DNA from: an uncultured Dorea sp.
GTDB taxonomy: Bacteria > Bacillota > Clostridia > Lachnospirales > Lachnospiraceae
Direction of reading: 5' to 3'
Assembly: GCA_910588745.1 (NCBI GenBank)
Contig: CAJURK010000020.1
Location: 1-50,807 of the forward strand
Length of the DNA: 50,807 nucleotides
Below the pieces are notes generated by a model that did not search any database, was not told where the DNA came from, and was given only the letters and a program-made list of their open reading frames with translations. This document shows, piece by piece, positions 27,024 to 34,748 of this stretch. Position 1 is the stretch's first letter; the number at the start of each line of letters is the position of its first letter. The translations under genes and the position numbers were made by a program.

Positions 27024-28109
27024 CTATGGGAAGAGTGTCCGGATAACCTCTCGAACGGTAGTGATTCCGGTCAGATACGCAACGTTATCGCCGCAGAAAA
27101 TCAATCCGTTCTCCACATCTCCTTCTACGGCTCGGATCAGCGCCTGGGTAATGCAGTACGGCGCAGTCTTCGGGCTGCATTTTTCCAGACAGCGATAGCA
27201 TTTGTCAATGGACTCTTTCCCGTTCTTCATCCGTTCGAGAAACGGATTACAAACAGCGCGAGCCGGCATTCCCACCGGACTTGTAATGATTTCAATATCC
27301 TCTGCCCGGGCATCTACGTAGGCCTTCTTATAGGCGTCGGCAGCATCACATTCCCTGGTAACCACAAAGGGCGTGGCAACCTGAATGCCGTCCGCTCCTA
27401 AAGAAAAAACATGATCCGCCTGCGATGCTTCTAAGATTCCCCCAGCCACAATAACCGGAATATGGACGTTGTATTTCTTTCCATAGGATTCGGCACAGGC
27501 AATGATTCTCTGAATCTCCTTATCATAATCCGCATCGAACCCATCCTCGCACATCTGCTCCAGCGCATCTTTGGAAAATCCCAAATGCCCTCCCGCATGA
27601 GCCCCTTCAATCACCAAAAAGTCGGCGGTACGGCGGTAATGCTTATCCCACATTTTCAAAATAATCCGAGCCGCCTTCTCCGAAGAAACAATCGGGGCAA
27701 TCTTTGTATCGGTTCCTTCTACGTACTCCGGCATATTAACAGGAAGTCCTGCTCCCGATATGATAACGTCCGCACCGGCTTCGGCTCCGGCTCGCACATA
27801 ATCTCCATAATCCCTCGTAGCCACCATAATGTTATATCCCAAAAGTCCCTTGAAGGTTCCGTCGGGCATTGCAGCAATTTCTCTCGCTTTCTTTAACTCC
27901 GACACCATAACCCGCAGATTCGCTCCCTTCGGATCCTGAAAAAAATCCGGCTCCCGATATCCGATCTGCGCTGTAGAAATGACGCCCACGCCTCCCTCTT
28001 TCGCTACCGCTCCCGCAAGACCGGACAAACTGACGCCGACCCCCATGCCTCCCTGGATCAGCGGAAGCTCTGCCGTTTTGTTTCCAATATGTAATCCCTG
28101 TCTGTTCAT
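27024..28109 (-). CDS. FabK / nitronate monooxygenase-like FMN oxidoreductase
   Basis: A 361-residue TIM-barrel flavoprotein related to enoyl-ACP reductase II (FabK) and nitronate monooxygenase. The start at 28109 has GGAAAGG seven bases upstream. Motifs are PLIQGGMGVGVSLSGLA, the VIEGAHAGGHLG His region and PVIVAGGI plus GADGIQVATPF for FMN phosphate binding. A Cys-rich segment, CYRCLEKCSPKTAPYC, near residue 300 is outside the classical FabK core and could bind a metal or cluster. The FabT-like palindrome at its promoter supports a lipid link, but the two activities cannot be separated by sequence alone. Confidence 0.85.
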   Translation of the reverse strand: MNRQGLHIGNKTAELPLIQGGMGVGVSLSGLAGAVAKEGGVGVISTAQIGYREPDFFQDPKGANLRVMVSELKKAREIAAMPDGTFKGLLGYNIMVATRDYGDYVRAGAEAGADVIISGAGLPVNMPEYVEGTDTKIAPIVSSEKAARIILKMWDKHYRRTADFLVIEGAHAGGHLGFSKDALEQMCEDGFDADYDKEIQRIIACAESYGKKYNVHIPVIVAGGILEASQADHVFSLGADGIQVATPFVVTRECDAADAYKKAYVDARAEDIEIITSPVGMPARAVCNPFLERMKNGKESIDKCYRCLEKCSPKTAPYCITQALIRAVEGDVENGLIFCGDNVAYLTGITTVREVIRTLFP

Positions 28110-28147
28110 TGATTTACCTTTCCGGGAAAACTCCCTGCAATAATTAG

Positions 28148-28160
28148 TTTGATAATCAAA
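28148..28160. promoter_or_regulatory. FabT-like palindromic operator
   Basis: A perfect palindrome, TTTGATAATCAAA, within the wider AGTTTGATAATCAAAAT. This matches the MarR-family FabT binding pattern of streptococci as I recall it. It sits just downstream of the -10, over the likely transcription start of the flavoprotein gene. Confidence 0.6.
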
Positions 28161-28163
28161 ATA

Positions 28164-28192
28164 ATTATAGTGTATGTAGTTCCACATGTCAA
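28164..28192 (-). promoter_or_regulatory. consensus sigma-A promoter of the FabK-like gene
   Basis: TTGACA (28187-28192), 17 bases, TATAAT (28164-28169) on the minus strand; both hexamers are perfect consensus. A promoter this strong fits control by repression. Confidence 0.88.
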
Positions 28193-28218
28193 GATAAATA
28201 GTTTTAAAAACTACATAC
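28172..28218. repeat. inverted repeat bracketing the -35
   Basis: Perfect ten-base arms GTATGTAGTT (28172-28181) and AACTACATAC (28209-28218) flank the -35 of the flavoprotein promoter. They could be paired half-sites for a looping or side-by-side dimer regulator. Confidence 0.55.
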
Positions 28219-28271
28219 TTTGCATTACTTACTTTTCCTGTCGAATTATGCTAGAGTAATTTCTTAGAAAT

Positions 28272-28349
28272 AAAGTGTTGAGGCGTTCAAAAGTTACCCC
28301 TATGGTACGGCGACAGGTCGTACGGTAGCTTTCCGGACACTTTTTCTTT
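28272..28349 (+). promoter_or_regulatory. riboswitch-like leader, guanidine-IV (mepA motif) candidate
   Basis: Upstream of a MATE gene, AAAGTGT (28272-28278) can pair with ACACTTT (28337-28343), which runs into TTTTTCTTT, so the outer stem doubles as a terminator. Inside, CTATGGTACG (28310-28319 area) and CGTACGGTAG form a ten-position hairpin with one mismatch around GCGACAGGT, flanked by TGAGGCG and TAGCTTTCCGG. Guanidine-IV riboswitches sit in front of mepA-type MATE pumps in Clostridia; the association and overall shape fit. Naming it guanidine-IV rests on recall, not a covariance model. Confidence 0.65.
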
Positions 28350-28368
28350 CCAGAATAAGGAGGAAGAA

Positions 28369-29120
28369 ATGGAAAACAGCTTAACACAGGGAAACATCGC
28401 AAAATCACTGTTTCACTTTACCGTCCCCTTAATCTTAAGCGGTATGTTCCAGCAGGTCTTTAACTGGGTGGACGCGTTTATTGTCAGAAATGCGGAAGGA
28501 GAACTTGCCCTTGCCGGGATCGGCGCCACGACTTCGATTTACAATTTATTCGTAACGGTGATTATAGGCTTTACATCCGGCATATCCGTACTCACGGCGC
28601 AAGCTTTCGGAATGGGTGAAAAAGAAAGAATCCAACATATTTTATCTGCCTTTTCTATATTGCTTGGCGGCGTTTTCTGCGTAGCTGCATTCTTTGGAAT
28701 TTCCTTTGCAAAGGAGATATTAATGATTTTAGATACCCCGGCGGTACAGGCGGGAACAACCTCTGTCGGCAACATTATGCTTCAGCGATTTATGAATGCC
28801 TTTGGAGAGCAGGTAGTGGCCGCCATTACGACCGCCTACCGCGTAGACTCGGTCATCATCCTTCCAATTATCAATTTCGGCTCTGGGATTGCAACCATAG
28901 TCGCGCAAAATATAGGCGCAGGCAAACCTATACGGGCAAAAAAGGTATTGCGTACCGGATCTATAATGATTGCCTTTATCTCGGTAGGCCTTACAGGGCT
29001 TGTCATCGCAGCCGGGGAAACTATCATCCGGATGTTCGGACTTACGCCGAAGCATTTTCATGGATGGTACTGCTCATGCTTTATCTTATCCGTTTTTTAG
29101 TCCGGCAGAAAAACTCCTAG
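28369..29120 (+). pseudogene. decayed MATE efflux pump (mepA-like), two internal deletions
   Basis: An intact start (AAGGAGG, then MENSLTQGNIAKSLFHF) and normal first third of a MATE transporter lead into LDTPAVQAGTTSVGN, where about 120-130 residues of the usual 450 are missing without loss of frame. The middle TTAYRVDSVIILPIINFGSG is normal up to MFGLTP. There a second deletion joins an out-of-frame C-terminus: the annotated frame ends HGWYCSCFILSVF, whereas the +1-type alternative frame reads EAFSWMVLLMLYLIRFLV, a typical MATE end, and stops at 29118-29120. The 243-residue product lacks several membrane helices and is unlikely to work. Confidence 0.85.
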
Positions 29121-29123
29121 AAA

Positions 29124-29152
29124 ATGACGGTGCAGCCAATGCCGCACCGTCA
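29124..29152. terminator. hairpin between convergent genes
   Basis: Perfect ten-pair stem ATGACGGTGC/GCACCGTCAT with a nine-base loop. The T run is better on the minus strand (ATTTTCT), but it lies between two convergent genes and may serve either direction. Confidence 0.55.
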
Positions 29153-29222
29153 TCACACAATTCAAGATTCTATTACCTGTCCGCTCAAAAATGACTTTTT
29201 TTCTAATCCTGCAAAATAATTC

Positions 29223-29873
29223 TTACAGCTTGGAATAACCGAAGCTATTCACCAGCGCCTCAATCCGCTCGCCTCGTTTGCACATCGGACAATCTACCGT
29301 ATTATACGACTCATAGTTTGGCAGGTCGCTTCCGGTAAAGAGGCTCTTAATCTCAACATTTCCAATTCTGCTGGCCGCGCTGAAAATCGCGCATACCCCT
29401 GCTAATTTGCCCCGATAATAATTCACAGAATTAACCGCATGGTTCAGCGTCTTACCTGTAGTAACGGACGCTGCAAGAATCAGTACGTTCATTCCCCGAA
29501 CCATCCTCTGCTGATTATCCCGGAACATAATTTGTCCCAACGCGTTGTACTCCGGAGAAATAACGGAAATATTTTTGCCCTTATTTACCGAATACTGATT
29601 CTTATCCGCCAGAATCTCCGCCATAAATGCTCCAATCACGTTCGTATCCTCCAGGCAGACAATCGAGTCAATTGGTATATTGGCATATTCAGCCGCTAAT
29701 TCTTTCGCCGTCTCCCTTGCATTGTTATGCCTGGTTTTCACTGTAGACATATCGATATATGTATTCAGATGCGAATTACTGGTTGCAAAATGCCCTCTCA
29801 TAATCTTAATACGCACCTTCGGGTTCTTATGCTGACGCAAATCCTCCATTTCCTGAATAAACTGACTATCCAT
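29223..29873 (-). CDS. phosphoribosyltransferase-fold protein with degenerate PRPP loop
   Basis: A 216-residue protein resembling orotate phosphoribosyltransferases. The PRPP-binding region reads VLILAASVTTGKTLNHAV: the TTGK turn is kept, but the two acidic residues that normally precede it (as in VDDVxTTG) are replaced by Ala-Ala. A C-terminal CPMCKRGE could bind metal. Loss of the acidic pair suggests an altered activity or a regulatory, ligand-binding role. AGGGAGG lies upstream of the ATG at 29873, with a sigma-A promoter about 80 bases ahead. Confidence 0.75.
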   Translation of the reverse strand: MDSQFIQEMEDLRQHKNPKVRIKIMRGHFATSNSHLNTYIDMSTVKTRHNNARETAKELAAEYANIPIDSIVCLEDTNVIGAFMAEILADKNQYSVNKGKNISVISPEYNALGQIMFRDNQQRMVRGMNVLILAASVTTGKTLNHAVNSVNYYRGKLAGVCAIFSAASRIGNVEIKSLFTGSDLPNYESYNTVDCPMCKRGERIEALVNSFGYSKL

Positions 29874-29953
29874 ATGAATACCTCCCTTACTTGTTCTTAG
29901 GGTTATCCCGTATCATTGTCCTGTTCCGAATAACCCCTTTTCTTAATGAGTTA

Positions 29954-29983
29954 ATTATAGCACACGTTGCCCTTAGTTTACAA
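29954..29983 (-). promoter_or_regulatory. sigma-A promoter of the phosphoribosyltransferase-like gene
   Basis: TTGTAA (29978-29983), 18 bases, TATAAT (29954-29959) on the minus strand. The -35 overlaps the dispersed 20-bp repeat. Confidence 0.65.
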
Positions 29984-29998
29984 GAGCATACACGGTTC
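29979..29998. repeat. dispersed 20-bp repeat, copy 2
   Basis: TACAAGAGCATACACGGTTC, one mismatch from the copy at 5804-5823. Confidence 0.5.
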
Positions 29999-30040
29999 CG
30001 GCTTTGAAAGAGTTACCGGTCACAGGTCATTTGATAAACA

Positions 30041-30222
30041 GCGGGTTGGATCAGGAGCATGTCTCTAAGCATACAATTCAGGAGTTCTTTTCATGGAATT
30101 GAAATAGCAGCTTATGCAGACTTAGACGCGAAGGCCTTCCTGAGCGGCTTAGTCTGCGTTAGCTGGTCGTTCAATGGAATATTACTCCGTCTGCTTAGAG
30201 ACATGCTCCTGATTCAGCCCGC
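30041..30222. repeat. foldback (MITE-like) element
   Basis: The ends are inverted repeats: 21 bases at 30051-30071 (TCAGGAGCATGTCTC then TAAGCA) match 30192-30212 perfectly, and the match extends outward to 31 bases with two G-U-compatible differences. A second near-perfect stem near the centre, GCAGACTTAG with CTTAGTCTGC, is nested inside, and the sequence between is partly complementary too. The gene-free stretch 29874-30236 contains only this element, a promoter and the 20-bp repeat. No transposase frame is present. It could be a non-autonomous element or a long terminator/structured RNA. Confidence 0.7.
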
Positions 30223-30236
30223 GTCCGGCAGGCGCT

Positions 30237-30977
30237 TTATGATACAATCAGATTTCTTTTCAGCGCAGCAACAGTCTCTTCCGTAAGCCCATGCTCCATC
30301 AGGAACCCCACGTAGTTCTCTTTCTCTGCTTTCTTTAGAAATCCTTCCATCGTCTCGGGCGGCGCCGACATATAGCAGCGAAGCTCTTCCGGGATCATGC
30401 CATACAAGGGATTCCGTTCCTGATATGCGGACGACACTTGGTAATCCGCAACAATATCCATAAAATCCACCCCGCACAGCAGATAAATCATCGCGGACAG
30501 TACGCCGGTACGGTCTTTTCCCGCCGAACAATGATATAGAACGGCTCCTTTCGACAGCCCGTCCGCAATCGTTTCTAAAAGATACACGATCCTTTCCGGA
30601 GCGTCTGTAATCATTTTAACATAGCCTACAGACAGACTCTTCCCAAAGGATGCCTTTGCAAGTTCCGCTAATTCTTCCCCGCTTAGATTGTTCTTTGCGT
30701 CTAACTGCAGATCATACTGCTGCAGCGGATAAGAGACCTTGCGGATTTCTTCCGGCGTTTCATAGGGCGCGGATTTTTGCTCCATCGGAGAGCGCAGGTC
30801 AATCATTGTCCGAACCTCCATTCTCCGCATTTGTTCCCATTCTTTCCCGGTAAGATCGCAGGGCGCTTCCGCCCGGTACAGCTTATGCCATCCGATCATT
30901 CCGCCCTCGCAGGCATAGCCGCCTAAATCTCGGCAGTTACATAAGTGTTCAAAGGGTATTCGTTTCATATTTTTCAT
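30237..30977 (-). CDS. tyrosine-protein phosphatase (dual-specificity type)
   Basis: A 246-residue cytosolic phosphatase of the Y_phosphatase3 type. The P-loop HCSAGKDRTG (about residues 147-156) has the catalytic Cys and Arg of the CX5R signature; the N-terminal NCRDLGGY and RAEAPCDLTGKEW stretches and the DLR motif (MIDLRSP) are also conserved. The ATG at 30977 (MKNMKRIPFEHLCN) has AGGAG upstream. Relatives act on phosphotyrosine or phosphoinositides; the substrate is unknown. Its stop lies 14 bases from the foldback element, whose hairpin may end its transcript. Confidence 0.9.
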   Translation of the reverse strand: MKNMKRIPFEHLCNCRDLGGYACEGGMIGWHKLYRAEAPCDLTGKEWEQMRRMEVRTMIDLRSPMEQKSAPYETPEEIRKVSYPLQQYDLQLDAKNNLSGEELAELAKASFGKSLSVGYVKMITDAPERIVYLLETIADGLSKGAVLYHCSAGKDRTGVLSAMIYLLCGVDFMDIVADYQVSSAYQERNPLYGMIPEELRCYMSAPPETMEGFLKKAEKENYVGFLMEHGLTEETVAALKRNLIVS

Positions 30978-31071
30978 ATACGTCGCATCTCCTAATCTTA
31001 TACAGCGCATCGGAAGAGCCTGGCGCTTTGGCTTGCCTGATTTTCGCTGTACTGGTTTGTTCTACAAGAAA

Positions 31072-31102
31072 CAGGCGCATCAAAAAAACTTTGATGCACC
31101 TG
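31072..31102 (-). terminator. ilvC terminator
   Basis: On the minus strand CAGGTGCATCAAA pairs with TTTGATGCGCCTG, including one G-U pair, followed by TTTCTTGT. It ends the ilvN-ilvC transcript. Confidence 0.75.
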
Positions 31103-31131
31103 TTAAGATTCTTCCAATGGCTTACGCCGTA

Positions 31132-32151
31132 TTAGTTGTTAATCAACTTATCGGAATCACTCCAGCTATACAGCTTTCTTACTTCTTCACCCGTCTTCTC
31201 TGCCGGATGCTCTGCGGCAAGCTTTCTCATAGCTCTGAAATGAGCCTGGCCGCCTGCTGCGGACATATCAAGCAGGAATTCCTTTGCAAAGGAACCGTCC
31301 TGGATATCGGAAAGAATCTTCTTCATAGCCTTCTTTGTTTCGTCCGTAATAATCTTTGGTCCTGTGATGTAATCGCCGTACTCAGCGGTATTAGAAATGG
31401 AGTATCTCATTCCTGCAAAGCCTGACTCATAGATCAGGTCTACAATCAGCTTCATCTCATGCACACACTCAAAATACGCGTTTCTCGGATCATAGCCAGC
31501 CTCGGTCAGCGTCTCGAAGCCTGCCTGCATCAGGGCGCACACGCCGCCGCAAAGTACTGCCTGCTCGCCGAACAAGTCAGTTTCCGTCTCGGTTCTAAAG
31601 GTCGTCTCAAGAACGCCTGCCCTGGCTCCGCCGATACCTGCCGCATAGGCAAGCGCCTTATCAAGAGCTTTGCCTGTAGCGTCCTGTTCAACCGCTACCA
31701 GACACGGAACGCCCTTGCCTGCCTGATACTCGCTTCTTACGGTATGACCCGGCCCCTTCGGCGCGATCATGGTAACGTCCACGTTTGCCGGAGGTACGAT
31801 CTGTCCGAAATGAATATTAAACCCATGGGCGAACATCAGCATATTTCCTTCCTCAAGGTTCGGCTCAATGTCGTTTTTGTAAAGCGCCGCCTGCTTCTCA
31901 TCGTTAATCAGGATCATAATAATATCCGCCTGCTTTGCAGCCTCCGCCGCCGTATAAACCTTCAGTCCCTGAGCCTCTGCCTTTGCCCATGACTTACTGC
32001 CCTCATAAAGGCCGATGATCACGTCGCAGCCCGACTCCTTAAGGTTCAGCGCATGTGCGTGTCCCTGGCTGCCATAGCCGATAATCGCAATCTTCTTGCC
32101 CTCCAATTCTGCCAGATTACAATCTTCCTGATAAAAAATCCTTGCTGACAT
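31132..32151 (-). CDS. ilvC: ketol-acid reductoisomerase
   Basis: Second step of valine, leucine and isoleucine synthesis: isomerises and reduces 2-acetolactate or 2-aceto-2-hydroxybutyrate with NADPH and Mg. It has 339 residues, class I length. IIGYGSQGHAHALNLKESG is the dinucleotide-binding loop, APKGPGHTVR and the C-terminal DETKKAMKK and GDYITGP stretches are typical, and metal-binding acidic residues lie in ETDLFGEQ and ECVHEMK. AGGAGG precedes the ATG. An intercistronic hairpin (32192-32220) separates it from ilvN upstream. Confidence 0.98.
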   Translation of the reverse strand: MSARIFYQEDCNLAELEGKKIAIIGYGSQGHAHALNLKESGCDVIIGLYEGSKSWAKAEAQGLKVYTAAEAAKQADIIMILINDEKQAALYKNDIEPNLEEGNMLMFAHGFNIHFGQIVPPANVDVTMIAPKGPGHTVRSEYQAGKGVPCLVAVEQDATGKALDKALAYAAGIGGARAGVLETTFRTETETDLFGEQAVLCGGVCALMQAGFETLTEAGYDPRNAYFECVHEMKLIVDLIYESGFAGMRYSISNTAEYGDYITGPKIITDETKKAMKKILSDIQDGSFAKEFLLDMSAAGGQAHFRAMRKLAAEHPAEKTGEEVRKLYSWSDSDKLINN

Positions 32152-32250
32152 ATGTATCTTCCTCCTAATTTATATAAATAATTTATTGTCAAATGTATCC
32201 GGCTGCGCGCCGCATACATTGAAAGACCCGTCTTACGGTCAAACGCTGAC

Positions 32251-32748
32251 CTAGTCAATAAAGGTTACGTTCTCAATTCCCCGCTCCAGCCCGGTAATTC
32301 CGGTTCTTGCAAGCTCCAAAATCTCATATCCGTCAAGGAGATTTAAGAACGCCTCCAGCTTAGACTGATTTCCCGTCAGTTCAAACATCATACATTCTTT
32401 CTCTACATCGACTACCTTCGCCCGGAAAATATCCGCAAGGGAAATGGCCTCCGCCCTCTGGGAACCGTTGGCGCGGATCTTAACCATGATCAGCTCACGG
32501 TAAACGGAACTGTCCGGCTTAAGCACTTTGATCTCAATCACGTCCTCTAACTTACGGATCTGATTCTCAATCTGGGACAAAATCAGATCATCTCCGCTTG
32601 TAACGATGGTAATACGGGTAAATCTTGGATCCGCCGTTACTCCCGCCGTAATACTGTCCACATTATAACCTCTTCTGCTAAATAATCCGGCAATCCGGCT
32701 TAAGATACCCGGATTGTTATCAACCAGCAGCGATAATACTCTTTGCAT
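32251..32748 (-). CDS. ilvN: acetolactate synthase small (regulatory) subunit
   Basis: An ACT-domain regulatory subunit that confers valine feedback on acetolactate synthase. It has 165 residues: an N-terminal ACT domain with SLLVDNNPGILSRIAGLFSRR, then the C-terminal domain common to this family. The ATG at 32748 is chosen over the longer frame because GAGGAGG lies seven bases upstream. No large catalytic subunit gene (ilvB) is nearby, so the catalytic partner must be elsewhere. Confidence 0.95.
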   Translation of the reverse strand: MQRVLSLLVDNNPGILSRIAGLFSRRGYNVDSITAGVTADPRFTRITIVTSGDDLILSQIENQIRKLEDVIEIKVLKPDSSVYRELIMVKIRANGSQRAEAISLADIFRAKVVDVEKECMMFELTGNQSKLEAFLNLLDGYEILELARTGITGLERGIENVTFID

Positions 32749-32771
32749 AGTACTCCTCCTCATTTGTTTCC

Positions 32772-32795
32772 AAAAACAGAGTGCGTTCTGTTTTT
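32772..32795 (-). promoter_or_regulatory. 5' leader hairpin of ilvN-ilvC
   Basis: AAAAACAGA pairs with TCTGTTTTT around six bases at the very start of the transcript. It is short, with a T-rich 3' arm. It may act as a weak attenuator or simply protect the 5' end; no leader peptide or T-box is visible. Confidence 0.45.
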
Positions 32796-32797
32796 AA

Positions 32798-32826
32798 ATC
32801 ATATCAATATTGTCTCCATTTGTCAA
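32798..32826 (-). promoter_or_regulatory. sigma-A promoter of ilvN-ilvC
   Basis: TTGACA (32821-32826), 17 bases, TATGAT (32798-32803) on the minus strand, starting just after the ABC-F gene's stop. Confidence 0.78.
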
Positions 32827-32845
32827 GTAGCTGACCAAACTTTTT

Positions 32846-34669
32846 TCATCTCAGTTGAATCTGCTCCTGCAGTTCATTCAAATAAAGCCATCGCTCCATC
32901 TTCTCTTCCAGTTCTTCCTCCGCCTGGTCTTTCTCCTTCATAAGCTCGGAAAGTCTGGCCGAATTCGTAGCATTTTCAAGTATCTGCGCATCCAGCTTTT
33001 CTATTTTCTGCTCCAGCTCTGCTATCACCTCGTCAATCGTCTCAAATTCCTTCTGTTCTTTATAAGAAAATTTCAGCTTCGCTGGACGGTTCTGCTTCCA
33101 GCCTTTTACCGAATCCGGCTTTTCCTGTCCTTGGTTCTGTCTGCCGTCTTGCGGTTTCTTTGCTCTGCTTCCCTCCGCCGCGGCGTCTGCCTGTTCCTCC
33201 CGCCGTTCCTTTGCCTCTAAATAATCCGTGTAGCCCCCTTCGTACTGGGTAAGCTTCCCATTTCCCTCAAAAGCAAAAATCCGGTCCGCCACATTATCCA
33301 AAAAATACCGGTCATGGGATACGGTAATCACAATTCCCGCAAAAGAATTCAAAAAATCCTCTAAGATAGTTAATGTGGGAATATCCAGATTATTTCCCGG
33401 TTCATCCAGAATCAGCACATTGCTTTCCCTGCATAAAACTCCCAGAAGATAGAGCCTTCGTTTTTCGCCGCCGGACAGTTTTCCTATGGGAGCATACTGC
33501 ATGTCCGGCGTAAATAAAAACCGCTCCAGCATCGAAGACGCGCTGATTCTCCCTTCACTGGTCTGAATATATTCCGCAATGTCCCTTACGTAATCTATCA
33601 CCCGCTTCCCCTCGTCCATCTCCTGCTCTTCCTGGGCAAAATAAGCGATTTTCACCGTTTCGCCGACCTCAATCCTTCCCTGATCCGGCGCGGTCTCTCC
33701 CGCAATCATCTTAAGTAACGTAGACTTGCCGCAGCCGTTCGGCCCTACGATCCCCAGCCGCTGATTTTTCAGAAAAATGTAATCAAAATCTTTTACCAGC
33801 GCAGCGCCGCCGTAAGTCTTTGTAACCTGGATAAGCTCAATGGTCTTCCTTCCCATCCTGGCGCTGACCGAACTAAGCTCTACCGTCTCGTCGGATGCCG
33901 GCGCTTTCCCATTCTTTAGCGCTTCAAGCCTTTCTAACCTGGCCTTCTGCTTGGTCGATCTGGCCCGGCACCCCCGCTTTGCCCATTCAAGTTCCATCCG
34001 AAGCAGGCTCTGACGTTTCCGCTCTGTAGCAAGCTCCATTTCCTCCCGCTCCGCCTTAAGCTTAAGAAAACCGGAATAGTTGGCGTCATAGCTATATAAC
34101 TTTGCGCGGCTGATTTCCAGAATCCGGTTGGTTACTTTGTCCAGAAAATACCGGTCATGGGTAACCATAAGAACCGTTCCCCGGAATCCCTGCAGATATC
34201 CTTCCAGCCACTGGATCATCTCTTCATCCAGATGATTGGTCGGCTCGTCCAAAAGAAGCAGGTCAAAGTCTCCGGCAAGCGCCTTCGCCATAGCCGCCCT
34301 CCTTCTCTGCCCGCCAGATAAATGCCCCATCTTCATGGAATAATCCAGGATTCCAAGCTGGTTTAAAATGCTCTGTACTTTCCAGTCCGCATCCGGATTC
34401 CCTCCCATAGCGTACTCTTCCACCGTCTGCGCCGGGTCGTACGCCGGATTCTGAGACAGATAAGCAAACTTTTTTCCGTTCTGCCTGACGATCTGCCCCG
34501 TATCCGGCGTTTCCTCTCCGATCACCATCCTAAGAAGGGTCGTTTTTCCCGTGCCGTTGACGCCCACAATCCCGATCTTATCTCCCTCCTGGATCCCAAA
34601 AGAAGCGTCATCAAAAACCTGTTTTTCACCATATTGCTTACTAATATGTTCCACATTCACAATGTTCAT
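32846..34669 (-). CDS. ABC-F family ATPase
   Basis: A 607-residue soluble protein with two ABC cassettes and no membrane segments. Cassette 1: GVNGTGKTT Walker A, LSGGQRRRAAMAKAL signature, LLLLDEPTNHLD Walker B; a charged arm follows. Cassette 2: GPNGCGKSTLL, LSGGEKRRLYLLGVL, and LILDEPGNNLD, where the usual Thr before Asn is Gly. The C-terminal 100 residues are a coiled coil like that of Uup. Members act on ribosomes or on DNA replication intermediates; the C-terminal coil favours the Uup branch. It lies 79 bases after the ROK gene. Confidence 0.93.
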   Translation of the reverse strand: MNIVNVEHISKQYGEKQVFDDASFGIQEGDKIGIVGVNGTGKTTLLRMVIGEETPDTGQIVRQNGKKFAYLSQNPAYDPAQTVEEYAMGGNPDADWKVQSILNQLGILDYSMKMGHLSGGQRRRAAMAKALAGDFDLLLLDEPTNHLDEEMIQWLEGYLQGFRGTVLMVTHDRYFLDKVTNRILEISRAKLYSYDANYSGFLKLKAEREEMELATERKRQSLLRMELEWAKRGCRARSTKQKARLERLEALKNGKAPASDETVELSSVSARMGRKTIELIQVTKTYGGAALVKDFDYIFLKNQRLGIVGPNGCGKSTLLKMIAGETAPDQGRIEVGETVKIAYFAQEEQEMDEGKRVIDYVRDIAEYIQTSEGRISASSMLERFLFTPDMQYAPIGKLSGGEKRRLYLLGVLCRESNVLILDEPGNNLDIPTLTILEDFLNSFAGIVITVSHDRYFLDNVADRIFAFEGNGKLTQYEGGYTDYLEAKERREEQADAAAEGSRAKKPQDGRQNQGQEKPDSVKGWKQNRPAKLKFSYKEQKEFETIDEVIAELEQKIEKLDAQILENATNSARLSELMKEKDQAEEELEEKMERWLYLNELQEQIQLR

Positions 34670-34748
34670 TCTTCCTTCATCCCCTTATCCCAGTCTCCGT
34701 TCCCATTCGCCGCCGGGCGCAGCCCTCTGTTTTTCCTTGCTTTTCGCT

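Noticed and set aside
32152..32250. TTGACA just upstream of ilvC as an internal promoter
   Set aside because: No acceptable -10 at 16-18 bases; ilvC is best read from the ilvN promoter.
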